DNA of 5,768 nt from the NCBI GenBank assembly GCA_013298205.1, contig JAAFJZ010000180.1, positions 1-5,768 on the forward strand. Direction: 5' to 3'. The position numbers and the translations under genes are program-made. The notes beneath the pieces were generated by a model. That model searched no databases and had not been told where the DNA came from. It was given only the letters and a program-made list of their open reading frames with translations. Source of the stretch: Cytophagales bacterium (GTDB lineage Bacteria > Bacteroidota > Bacteroidia > Cytophagales > UBA9547). Position 1 is the first letter of the stretch; each line of letters opens with the position of its first letter. Positions 1-5,768 of the stretch are shown one piece after another.

Positions 1-1047
1 AGTGGGAATCAAGAACTTGCCATTTTTAATTTCAGGTTTCACTTTCAAAAACTCATTTAGTGTGCCTATAATTGGGATTAAAATTTCGGTAGAATCTTTT
101 TCCCTTGCCGTAGCTACCCATTGGCAAGTCATCTGAGAAAAATAACCCGAACTCAAATCTAAGCTGTGCTTAATAGCCAAATCCCTAGCGTGCATCCATT
201 CTCTAATATTGATTTTAGGTATCATCGGCTGAATGTGTTTTACACCCATTTCTACAATCGAATTAAAAACCACACCTGCATATTCCGATTCGCCCATTGC
301 GCAAGGAATACTTGCTTTTTGAGAATACGTGCGCATGGCTTGCAAATCTGCTGCATGAACAGGCTCTTCAAACCATTCAATGCCCAAGGCACTAATTTGT
401 TCTGAAAAAGAAATGGCTTGCTCTGCAGACCAAATTTGATTGGCATCTACAGCAATTTTGATTTGGTTGCCCACCGCATTTCGTAAAGCTTTTACTCGTT
501 CTACATCTTCTGCCATGCAGGTTCCAGAGTTTTTTCCCACCTTTATTTTTACCGTGTCATAACCATCTTTTATAAACCCTTCGGTTTCGGTAATTAATTC
601 TTTTATGCTTAGGTTAGTGCCGCCTCCACAAGCATAAACTCTCGCCCAATCTCTTTCCGCTCCCAAAAAGCGGTGCAAAGATTCGTTTTCACGCATAGAA
701 GCGATTTCGTGCAAGGCCAAATCTATAAATGACAAAGCAGAAGCCGCTTGCCCACGATGACCTTCATTGCGAATAGCCCAATACATTTTATCAAATAATG
801 TGTCATATAAAATTGGCTCGCTACTAAAAATAATAGGAAAAAGCATAGCTTCCAGAACCGGAATCACAGAACCTGTAACAGGGGTTTCAGATTGAAATCC
901 ATCCGCATCGGTAAGTTGCAAAGCACTATAACCGAAAGTAGAAAACGGCCCCATAGATGCATCTTGAAATGCATAAGGAAGGTTATAAGACTTGGTTTTG
1001 AGAAATTTTGCAGAAACGATTTTAAATTTATGCTTTTCGATTGACAT
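1..1047 (-). CDS. Enolase-superfamily protein (mandelate racemase/muconate lactonizing type), C-terminus cut by window edge
   Basis: The reading frame starts at ATG 1047-1045 and stays open to position 1, giving 349 residues without a stop. Members of this superfamily use a divalent metal to stabilise an enolate after abstracting a proton next to a carboxylate. Residues 1 to about 130 look like the N-terminal capping domain and the rest like the TIM barrel. Visible motifs are VKIKVG with K167 and K169 (the KxK base), VDANQIW with metal ligand D201, WFEEPV with ligand E227, and MGESEY with ligand E253. The usual second catalytic position is abnormal: QPMIPK has M275 where Asp or Lys is expected, and SSG301 stands where mandelate racemase has SSH. 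The sequence ends near the family's normal C-terminus, so probably only a few tens of residues are missing. The substrate cannot be named; racemase, epimerase or dehydratase are all possible. Family call is firm, function open. Confidence 0.9.
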   Translation of the reverse strand, partial: MSIEKHKFKIVSAKFLKTKSYNLPYAFQDASMGPFSTFGYSALQLTDADGFQSETPVTGSVIPVLEAMLFPIIFSSEPILYDTLFDKMYWAIRNEGHRGQAASALSFIDLALHEIASMRENESLHRFLGAERDWARVYACGGGTNLSIKELITETEGFIKDGYDTVKIKVGKNSGTCMAEDVERVKALRNAVGNQIKIAVDANQIWSAEQAISFSEQISALGIEWFEEPVHAADLQAMRTYSQKASIPCAMGESEYAGVVFNSIVEMGVKHIQPMIPKINIREWMHARDLAIKHSLDLSSGYFSQMTCQWVATAREKDSTEILIPIIGTLNEFLKVKPEIKNGKFLIPT

Positions 1048-1090
1048 TTTTATAGAGTTAGAAATAATAATTTCGCTTAATCTGTTTTGG

Positions 1091-1121
1091 CAAAAGTAAT
1101 TTAATATTTGAATTTCATCAA
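1091..1121 (-). promoter_or_regulatory. Candidate Bacteroidota promoter for the enolase-superfamily gene
   Basis: On the minus strand, TACTTTTG (1098-1091) matches the Bacteroidota -7 consensus TAnnTTTG exactly. A TTG at 1121-1119 lies 20 nt upstream, about where the -33 element is expected. Transcription would start near 1085, leaving a leader of about 40 nt before the ATG at 1047. No Shine-Dalgarno sequence is evident, as is usual in this phylum. The consensus is established knowledge; use of this site is inferred. Confidence 0.5.
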
Positions 1122-1241
1122 TAAAATCAGCTTTAAAGAAGCATTTTCAAATGAACTTCTCACAAATAATAAGATGTGTAAAATAATAATTTTTCATAAA
1201 ATAGCTTAGCCTTTCAAAAATTAAAAATAAGAAAATGATTT

Positions 1242-1326
1242 GGGGGCGTGCCACGAAAAGTGTCAGGCTATCGCTACAAGTCCTCGTTCGTGCCTCACTG
1301 TGGGCTTTACGCTCTATCCTTCACGC
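1242..1326. repeat. GC-rich element of two imperfect tandem units, probably an interspersed Bacteroidota repeat
   Basis: This 85-bp block is about 58% G+C (49 of 85 bases counted) inside strongly AT-rich DNA. It has two related halves. Each opens with CGTGCC (1247-1252 and 1289-1294). Each then has a GGCT...CGCT core (GGCTATCGCT at 1266-1275, GGCTTTACGCT at 1303-1313) and a TCCT (1281-1284 and 1317-1320). Each half can fold: TGCCAC/GTGTCA around a GAAAA loop at 1249-1265 with one mismatch, and GCC...GGC at 1292-1305. From memory, similar sequences (minus strand beginning GCGTGAAGGAT, ending near CACGCCC) recur in intergenic DNA of Bacteroidota; I cannot verify this here. No function is known to me. 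It lies upstream of both flanking genes, so it is not an obvious terminator for either. Confidence 0.6.
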
Positions 1327-1571
1327 TTAATTTAATAAGAATGTAATATAGTTAGCTTCAAATGCCTCAAATATTTAATTTTGTTTATATTTGATTTCTT
1401 TATTTCGTTTAATTGTATGTTTATGGGTAAATCGTACCAATATATGTAAAACGAAGCAAAACAAAGTATTTTTCATTGTATGGATTTGACAATTTTGAGT
1501 TTAAAAAACAAATCGGCTTGTGCCACTAAATAATTTGCAATATGAAAGTAATTCTTCAGAATATTAAAAGC

Positions 1572-1579
1572 TAGTTTTG
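1572..1579 (+). promoter_or_regulatory. Candidate -7 box for darTG
   Basis: TAGTTTTG matches TAnnTTTG and would start transcription near 1586, about 64 nt before the darT ATG at 1650. No TTG lies at the normal -33 distance; the nearest is TTTG at 1534-1537, too far away. The match is therefore only suggestive. Confidence 0.3.
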
Positions 1580-1649
1580 ATAAGAAAAACTTGAATCATA
1601 AATTATTAAATGAAAATTCAAGATAAATGCATAAAATTGCAATGTAAAA

Positions 1650-2294
1650 ATGTCAGTTGATTTAGATAAAATATGGGTCTATAGAATTGTTCCTATTCAA
1701 AATTTGGAATACATTTTTAGTGATGGCTTTTATTGTAAAAATTCAGACAAAAAGGATAATGGATTTCTAACCATTGGAAGCAAGGAAATTATTCATCAAA
1801 GGGACACGAAAGTTGTGAAATGTTATCCTGATACTGTTGTGAACGATTATATTCCATTTTACTTTTCTGTGCGAACACCTATGCTTTACAATATAGTAAC
1901 CGGACATGGAGTACCTGCCAGCCCTCAAGAAGACATTGTTTACCTTTGTTGTAAATTAAGATAATTAGCAACAGATGATTTTCAGTGGTGCTATACAAAT
2001 GGTAACGCAGCTAAGGCAATTTCTAAGTTTTTTAAAAAATTGGATAATATTGAAAATAAAGTTGACTGGCGTTCAATTAAAACTACCGATTTTAGAGATG
2101 AAAATGCAGATGGAGATGAAGACAGAATAAGAAAAAAGCATGCTGAGTTTTTAGTGAAAGACTATGTTCCAGCAAACTTCATTAAACGAATTGCTGTTCT
2201 TAATCAAACTAAAAAAGAACAAGTAGAAGCAATAATTGAAGCCCTTAACTTAATAATTGAAGTTAAAATAAAAACAGAATTCTATTTCTTATGA
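1650..2294 (+). pseudogene. darT: darT, DNA ADP-ribosyltransferase toxin, interrupted by an in-frame stop
   Basis: DarT transfers ADP-ribose from NAD+ to bases in single-stranded DNA, blocking replication; in DarTG modules this aborts phage infection. The frame from ATG 1650 reads 104 residues, meets TAA at 1962-1964, then continues in the same frame to TGA 2292-2294. The combined 214 codons match normal DarT length. The first part has the N-terminal NAD-site segment VYRIVPIQNL, an HQRD segment matching the family's conserved Arg region, and DYIPFYFSVRTPMLY, a DarT hallmark. The part after the stop holds KKHAEFLVKDYVP, whose Glu (codon 166) matches the catalytic Glu of known DarTs. The 104-residue product therefore lacks the catalytic Glu. 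Because the frame is unchanged, a substitution (for example GAA to TAA) is likelier than an indel. The second part has no in-frame ATG; a TTG at 2040 is the only apparent restart. Readthrough or sequencing error cannot be excluded. Its end overlaps the darG start. Confidence 0.85.
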
Positions 2295-3340
2295 AATATA
2301 TAACAGGAAATATGCTTGAAGCCGACACAGAAGCTTTAGTAAACACCGTAAACACTGTTGGTGTGATGGGAAAAGGAATTGCACTGCAATTCAAAGAACG
2401 GTTTCCTTTGAATTTTAAAATTTATGTAGCTGCCAGTAAAAAAGGCGAAATACGAGTAGGTAAAATGCTGGTTGTTAAAGAAAATACCCTAAATGGTGAA
2501 AAACTCATCATCAATTTTCCAACCAAAACAGATTGGTTTAGGAAATCACAATACATTTACATTGAAAATGGGCTAAAAAACTTAGCAAAAGTTATTGAAG
2601 AATATGAAATTAAAAGTATTGCAATTCCACCTTTAGGTTGCGGAAATGGAGGACTTAAATGGGATAAAATCAAACCCATGATTAATAAATATCTTGGACA
2701 CCTTTCTAATGTTTCAATACAAATATATGAACCAAATGAAGCTGTAAAGGAAATTCTGCAAAAAGAAACAATCAAGAAAGAAGTAGGTCTAACGGCTGCA
2801 AGAGCAATGTTACTGTATGCTTTATTCAAGTATGAAAAACTGGGAGAAGTGGCAAGCATTTTTTCTGCAAACAAACTTGCTTACTTTCTACAAAAAAGCG
2901 GAGAGCCTATGCGGTTGCAATTTGTTCCATATAAATATGGGCCCTATGCACAAGCAATAGAAAAGGTTTTGTATGCATTGAATGGGAAATATCTTACCGG
3001 GTTAGAACAAATGAAAGCGAGGGCATTTGAACCTTTGCAATTAAATTATGAAAAATATAACGAAGTAGAACAATATGTAAATACTAATTTAGCTTCAGAC
3101 CAAAAGCAACGATTAGAAAGCGTATTTAAAATTATTGATGGTTTTGAAACAACATTGTCGCTAGAAATTCTTTCATCAGCTCATTTTTTAATAAGTGAAA
3201 ATCCGAGTTTAACAGAAGAGCAGCTATTTAATCAAATTCGGGATTGGAATGAAAGAAAGAAAAATCTTGTAACAAAAGAATATATTAAAATTGCTTTAGA
3301 GCATCTTCACAATTACGGCAACAAGTTAGATTTTGCATAA
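2291..3340 (+). CDS. darG: DarG, macrodomain DNA ADP-ribosyl glycohydrolase antitoxin
   Basis: DarG reverses DarT damage by removing ADP-ribose from DNA and, through its C-terminal domain, binds and blocks the toxin. This is a complete 349-residue frame. Residues 1 to about 155 form the macrodomain. It has ITGNMLEADTEALVNTVN near the start, with N21 in the position of the substrate-contacting Asn. It also has VGVMGKGIALQF (residues 23-34), the FPTK motif with K79 matching the catalytic Lys described in Thermus DarG, and PPLGCGNGGLKW (113-124). Residues about 165-349 are a helical domain with KLAYFLQKSGEP and YKYGPY, the expected DarT-neutralising region. The start ATG overlaps the darT stop as ATGA at 2291-2294, typical of translational coupling. 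No key macrodomain residue appears lost, so the antitoxin looks functional although the toxin gene is broken. Confidence 0.93.
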   Translation: MKYITGNMLEADTEALVNTVNTVGVMGKGIALQFKERFPLNFKIYVAASKKGEIRVGKMLVVKENTLNGEKLIINFPTKTDWFRKSQYIYIENGLKNLAKVIEEYEIKSIAIPPLGCGNGGLKWDKIKPMINKYLGHLSNVSIQIYEPNEAVKEILQKETIKKEVGLTAARAMLLYALFKYEKLGEVASIFSANKLAYFLQKSGEPMRLQFVPYKYGPYAQAIEKVLYALNGKYLTGLEQMKARAFEPLQLNYEKYNEVEQYVNTNLASDQKQRLESVFKIIDGFETTLSLEILSSAHFLISENPSLTEEQLFNQIRDWNERKKNLVTKEYIKIALEHLHNYGNKLDFA

Positions 3341-3344
3341 ATGA

Positions 3345-3980
3345 CTAACGAACATAAGGATTATTTCCCTTTTCATGCGCAACATTGGTCTTGGGCCCAT
3401 GTCCAGGATATAAAGTTGTTTGTTCATCCCAAGTGAAAAGCTTGGTTTTAATGCTCTTTAAAAGTTGTTCGGTATTTCCTCCTGGCAAATCTGTACGACC
3501 GATGCTTTCATAAAAAATTACATCTCCACAAAAAGCTACTTTATAGTCATTATTTAAAAAAACCAAATGCCCAGGTGAATGTCCCGGCAAAAAGTGTGTT
3601 TCAAAATGCAGATTACCAAACTCAATTCTTTGGTTTTCTTTGATTAACGCATCATATTCACAAGTTTGGTATTGAAAAATGCCATAGTGGGGGGCATAAA
3701 CTTTTACAGCAAGAAAAGTTTCAACCTCTTTTTCTGGTATCCATAAAGGAATATTATATTTGTTTTTGACAAAATAATTTCCCAAAACATGGTCAATGTG
3801 GCAATGGGTATTGATAATTAACTTAAGATTCAAATTTTCTTTTTTAATATAGCCAACTAATTCATTGTTTTCTGTGTTACTGTAACAACCTGGATCTATA
3901 ATAATAGCTTCTTTAGTTTCGTCCCAAATGAGATATGTATTTTCACGTAAGTCGTTAAAAACAAAAGTTTTGATTTTCAC
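3345..3980 (-). CDS. Glyoxalase-II-like metallo-beta-lactamase-fold hydrolase
   Basis: This is a complete 211-residue, probably cytoplasmic enzyme of the glyoxalase II/YcbL-like group, which hydrolyses thioesters such as hydroxyacyl-glutathione or related thiols using a two-metal centre. All metal ligands are visible: THCHIDH (H59, H61, D63, H64), H134 in LPGHSPGH, D153 in FCGDV, and H194 in YPGHG. GRTDLPGG (161-168) is typical of this group. The length is shorter than eukaryotic glyoxalase II, which carries an extra C-terminal domain, and matches the small bacterial forms. The start is GTG at 3980-3978: a TAA lies in frame just upstream at 3992-3990, no ATG occurs among the first 20 codons, and MKIKTFVFNDLRENTYLI is a natural N-terminus. 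It converges on darG with 4 nt between stop codons and diverges from the small membrane gene. The exact substrate is not decidable from sequence. Confidence 0.9.
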   Translation of the reverse strand: MKIKTFVFNDLRENTYLIWDETKEAIIIDPGCYSNTENNELVGYIKKENLNLKLIINTHCHIDHVLGNYFVKNKYNIPLWIPEKEVETFLAVKVYAPHYGIFQYQTCEYDALIKENQRIEFGNLHFETHFLPGHSPGHLVFLNNDYKVAFCGDVIFYESIGRTDLPGGNTEQLLKSIKTKLFTWDEQTTLYPGHGPKTNVAHEKGNNPYVR

Positions 3981-3996
3981 AGCCGAAATTTATAAA

Positions 3997-4028
3997 TTGA
4001 ATCCCAAATATAACCAAAAATAATTTTA
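3997..4028 (+). promoter_or_regulatory. Weak candidate promoter for the small membrane-protein gene
   Basis: TTG at 3997-3999 and TAATTTTA at 4021-4028 (one mismatch to TAnnTTTG) are 21 nt apart. The predicted transcript would begin only a few bases before the ATG at 4041, so it would be nearly leaderless. It overlaps the promoter of the divergent hydrolase gene. Low certainty. Confidence 0.25.
4005..4012 (-). promoter_or_regulatory. Candidate -7 box for the metallo-hydrolase gene
   Basis: TATATTTG on the minus strand matches TAnnTTTG and lies 24 nt upstream of the GTG start, giving a leader of roughly 18 nt. No clear TTG is present at the -33 distance. It lies in the 60-bp gap shared with the divergent small gene. 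Confidence 0.4.
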
Positions 4029-4040
4029 ACCCTATTTATC

Positions 4041-4232
4041 ATGGAAGCAAGTCCAGTAGAAACCCGCCCAGAAGTACCCAAAACTTTTCTTTACTATGTT
4101 TGGCAAGTGTTTTTTGTTTTAATTTATCCAAGTTTGGCTATATTTGGTGCTTTATATGCCAGTTTGGTTTGGGTACTTTCTATGTTTTCTAGGCTGATAT
4201 TTTGGTTGATTTCAAAATTTTCAAAATCTTAA
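4041..4232 (+). CDS. Small hydrophobic membrane protein, function unknown
   Basis: I do not recognise this 63-residue protein. After a polar, proline-containing N-terminus (MEASPVETRPEVPK) it is almost wholly hydrophobic and aromatic from about residue 16 to 58. This fits two membrane helices (roughly 17-45 and 47-58) or one long one. It ends in a short basic tail (SKFSKS). There is no lipoprotein cysteine and no cleavage-site pattern, so an integral inner-membrane protein is likelier than a secreted one. The frame fills the space between the hydrolase promoter region and an AT-rich gap, starts with ATG and has a codon pattern like its neighbours, so it is probably a real gene. It stands alone on its strand, 134 nt before trpD. 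A role cannot be inferred from context. Confidence 0.65.
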   Translation: MEASPVETRPEVPKTFLYYVWQVFFVLIYPSLAIFGALYASLVWVLSMFSRLIFWLISKFSKS

Positions 4233-4261
4233 TTTTAAAAAATATAATTCTTTTTTTTAAG
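4228..4261 (+). terminator. Weak AT-rich hairpin after the small membrane-protein gene
   Basis: CTTAA (4228-4232, overlapping the stop codon) pairs with TTAAG (4257-4261), and A-run 4237-4242 can pair with T-run 4251-4256. The stem has almost no G-C pairs, and the T-run is inside the stem rather than after it, so this is a poor intrinsic terminator. It is listed because it is the only folded candidate in this gap. Confidence 0.2.
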
Positions 4262-4319
4262 ACTTACATTTCAAAGATTTGATATGGAGTTGCTTATGCT
4301 TAATTTCAAATAATAAATT

Positions 4320-4327
4320 TAGATTTG
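4320..4327 (+). promoter_or_regulatory. Candidate -7 box for trpD
   Basis: TAGATTTG matches TAnnTTTG exactly and lies 39 nt before the trpD ATG, giving a leader of about 33 nt. A TTG at 4290-4292 is too distant (27 nt) to be a good -33 partner. I see no leader peptide with Trp codons or attenuator hairpin between it and trpD. Confidence 0.4.
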
Positions 4328-4366
4328 CAATTATTAATCCAAACTTAATAAAAAAATTATTGGTCC

Positions 4367-5353
4367 ATGAAGGAGCTGTTAAACGAACTTTATCAAAATT
4401 ATATTTTAACTCGATTTGAAGCAAAAGAGGCATTAAGAAAAATAGCTTTTAATGAAGTTTCTTCAGCACAAACAGCTTCTTTTCTAACTGTTTTTTTGAT
4501 GAGGGGCATTACTTTGGCTGAACTTGAAGGTTTTAGAGAAACCATGCTAGAGGCTTGTTTGCCTATGGATCTTCATGAGTTTGACCCAATAGATTTGTGT
4601 GGAACAGGTGGAGATGGTAAAAACACATTTAATATTTCTACAACAAGTGCTTTTGTAGTAGCAGGTGCTGGAGTTAAAGTTGCTAAACATGGTAATAATG
4701 CAGTTTCTTCTTCTACTGGCTCTTCCAATTTGTTAGAAGCATTGGGGTTAAAGTTTACTAATGATATTGATAAACTCAGATCTAACATCGATAAAAGCAA
4801 TATTTGTTTTTTACATGCACCTTTATTTCATCCTGCAATGAAAAATGTAGCTCCAATTAGAAAAGAAATGGCGGTAAAAACTTTTTTTAATATTCTTGGT
4901 CCGATGGTTAATCCGTGTTTTCCTAACAAACAAATAATTGGTGTTTATTCTTTAGAGCTTCTTCGTTTGTATGGTTATTTATACCAAAAGTTGGATAAAA
5001 AATTCTTAATCCTACACGCTTTAGATGGGTATGATGAAAACTCTTTAACCTGTAATGTAAAAATATTTACAAAATCTGGAGAGAAAATAATTACACCTAC
5101 AGATTTAGGTAGAAAAAAGCTATCTATGATAGATTTAAAAGGAGGTTCAAACGCTGAGGAATCTGCGAAAATATTTTTATCAATTTTGCAAAATATAGGC
5201 ACAGAAGCACAAAATGAAGTTGTTATCGCTAATGCAGGTTTGGCAATAAGTTGTGCAAATGAAATTGATTTTATTACTGGGCAAAATATGGCTAAAGAAT
5301 CATTAGAAAGTGGAAAAGCATATCAAGTTTTCAAAAAGATAATTGAAAGTTAA
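4367..5353 (+). CDS. trpD: Anthranilate phosphoribosyltransferase
   Basis: TrpD joins anthranilate to phosphoribosyl pyrophosphate, the second committed step of tryptophan synthesis, in the cytoplasm. The 328-residue frame is of normal family length. Residues 1 to about 70 form the small helical domain. The PRPP site is shown by CGTGGDGKNTFNISTTSAF (78-96, with D83), KHGN (107-110) and SSSTGSSNLLEALG (114-127). H155 and R165 in the HPAMKNVAPIRKE stretch match anthranilate-binding residues, FNILGPMVNP (174-183) is a family signature, and D223-E224 in GYDENS match the magnesium-binding pair. All key residues are present, so the enzyme should be active; this is the biosynthetic TrpD rather than the nucleic-acid-binding TrpD2/YbiB relative. 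The gene converges on dapF with 5 nt between stops, so trpC or other trp genes do not follow it. The gene before it is an unrelated small membrane protein. Confidence 0.95.
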   Translation: MKELLNELYQNYILTRFEAKEALRKIAFNEVSSAQTASFLTVFLMRGITLAELEGFRETMLEACLPMDLHEFDPIDLCGTGGDGKNTFNISTTSAFVVAGAGVKVAKHGNNAVSSSTGSSNLLEALGLKFTNDIDKLRSNIDKSNICFLHAPLFHPAMKNVAPIRKEMAVKTFFNILGPMVNPCFPNKQIIGVYSLELLRLYGYLYQKLDKKFLILHALDGYDENSLTCNVKIFTKSGEKIITPTDLGRKKLSMIDLKGGSNAEESAKIFLSILQNIGTEAQNEVVIANAGLAISCANEIDFITGQNMAKESLESGKAYQVFKKIIES

Positions 5354-5358
5354 CGTTT

Positions 5359-5768
5359 TTAAACTTCCCAAATTCCTTCAAAAACCTTTTCACCTGGGCC
5401 TACTAAGTATATATTTTTGAATAATGATTTTTCATCTTTTTCAAAATGAATTTCTAAATTTCCTCCTAAAGTCTTAATTTTGACAGGGCTGTTATAACCC
5501 ATTGTAGCTGCAGCTATGCCCACAGCTGTTACGCCTGTTCCACAAGATAAAGTCTCATTTTCTACGCCCCGCTCGTAAGTGCGTACAAAAAAGGCATCAT
5601 CTATTCTTTGTGCAAAATTCACATTTGTTCCTCCTTCAGCATATTGTAGTGAATATCGAATTTTTTTTCCATTTTCAAAAACTGGATATTTTTCGATTTC
5701 TTCCACAAATTCTACATGATGTGGAGAGCCGGTGTTCATAAAAAAAAATGCATCTTTTTCTACAAAAT
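5359..5768 (-). CDS. dapF: Diaminopimelate epimerase, C-terminal half, N-terminus beyond window
   Basis: DapF interconverts LL- and meso-diaminopimelate for lysine and peptidoglycan synthesis, using two cysteines as acid and base. About 135 residues are visible. The frame is open to the right edge and reads in from outside through FVEKDAFFF before MNTGSPHHVEF, so the Met at 5739 is internal and not the start. NTGSPHHV is the conserved mid-protein segment, GGTNVNF (residues 36-42 counted from that Met) is a DapF motif, and TYERGVENETLSCGTG carries the C-terminal catalytic Cys (66 from that Met) next to the conserved Glu-Arg substrate-binding pair. The ending KVFEGIWEV is typical. The first catalytic Cys lies in the unseen N-terminal half. 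It converges with trpD. Confidence 0.95.
   Translation of the reverse strand, partial: FVEKDAFFFMNTGSPHHVEFVEEIEKYPVFENGKKIRYSLQYAEGGTNVNFAQRIDDAFFVRTYERGVENETLSCGTGVTAVGIAAATMGYNSPVKIKTLGGNLEIHFEKDEKSLFKNIYLVGPGEKVFEGIWEV

Larger units (their letters stand above)
1048..1649. other. 600-bp gap without genes between divergent genes
   Basis: I see no credible protein-coding frame or tRNA here. The stretch is very AT-rich except for one GC-rich block at 1242-1326, listed separately. The left end carries the promoter of the enolase-superfamily gene. The right end should carry the promoter of darT. Positions 1327-1571 hold only AT-rich sequence with scattered short stop-filled frames. An isolated TATATTTG at 1386-1393 fits a -7 box, but it has no -33 partner and is far from any gene. 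The gap's length and composition fit a boundary between core sequence and an acquired defence module, which is inference. Confidence 0.6.

Noticed and set aside
166..446. Open frames of 79 (plus) and 64 (minus) codons
   Set aside because: Both lie inside the enolase-superfamily gene in other frames and show no domain motif; the host frame has clear family motifs.
1636..1643. Palindrome ATTGCAAT just before darT as an operator
   Set aside because: Short AT-rich palindromes of this kind are expected by chance, and TTGCAA also occurs at other sites in the window without pattern.
1048..1649. CRISPR array, tRNA or att site in the long gap
   Set aside because: There are no regularly spaced repeats, no cloverleaf and no repeated att-like core; the only repeat is the two-unit GC-rich element.
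2040..2294. The post-stop part of darT as an independent gene
   Set aside because: It starts only at TTG, and its sequence is the normal C-terminal part of DarT in the same frame, so it is treated as part of the pseudogene.
2557..2874. 105-codon minus-strand frame
   Set aside because: It is antisense to darG, whose frame is strongly supported; the translation shows no recognisable domain.
4573..5202. Two 75-codon minus-strand frames
   Set aside because: They are antisense to trpD and mirror its conserved codons.
5347..5370. Bidirectional terminator between trpD and dapF
   Set aside because: The possible stem around GAAAGTTAA/TTAAACTTC has two mismatches and almost no G-C pairs.

Overview
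The window comes from an AT-rich bacterial chromosome, most likely Bacteroidota and probably Flavobacteriia-like. This rests on three things. Several gene starts have Bacteroidota-type -7 boxes (TAnnTTTG). There are no strong Shine-Dalgarno sequences. The DapF, TrpD and glyoxalase-II-like proteins have a Bacteroidota look. The taxonomic call is inference, because no rRNA or marker search was possible.

Layout, left to right. (1) Positions 1-1047, minus strand: most of an enolase-superfamily (mandelate racemase/muconate lactonizing type) gene that runs off the left edge, with a good promoter candidate just upstream. Its metal site and KxK lysine are present, but the usual second catalytic position (Asp/His or Lys) is not. 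(2) Positions 1048-1649: a 600-bp gap without genes. It holds an 85-bp GC-rich element (1242-1326) made of two imperfect tandem units and resembling an interspersed Bacteroidota sequence. (3) Positions 1650-3340, plus strand: a DarTG DNA ADP-ribosylation toxin-antitoxin (phage-defence) module. The toxin gene darT is broken by one in-frame TAA at codon 105, with the frame continuing afterwards. The antitoxin gene darG is complete. (4) Positions 3345-3980, minus strand: a complete glyoxalase-II-like metallo-beta-lactamase-fold hydrolase, convergent with darG and only 4 nt away. (5) Positions 4041-4232, plus strand: a 63-residue hydrophobic membrane protein of unknown function, divergent from the hydrolase. 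(6) Positions 4367-5353, plus strand: trpD, anthranilate phosphoribosyltransferase, standing apart from other trp genes in this window. (7) Positions 5359-5768, minus strand: the C-terminal part of dapF, diaminopimelate epimerase, convergent with trpD and running off the right edge.

The right half looks like ordinary chromosomal housekeeping (tryptophan and lysine/peptidoglycan synthesis, a thioester-type hydrolase). The darTG module, with its long AT-rich upstream gap, looks like an accessory insertion placed tightly against the end of the hydrolase gene. The most notable features are the toxin-dead, antitoxin-intact state of DarTG, the enolase-superfamily protein with a non-canonical active site, and the two-unit GC-rich element. 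I found no clear evidence of a wholly new system.
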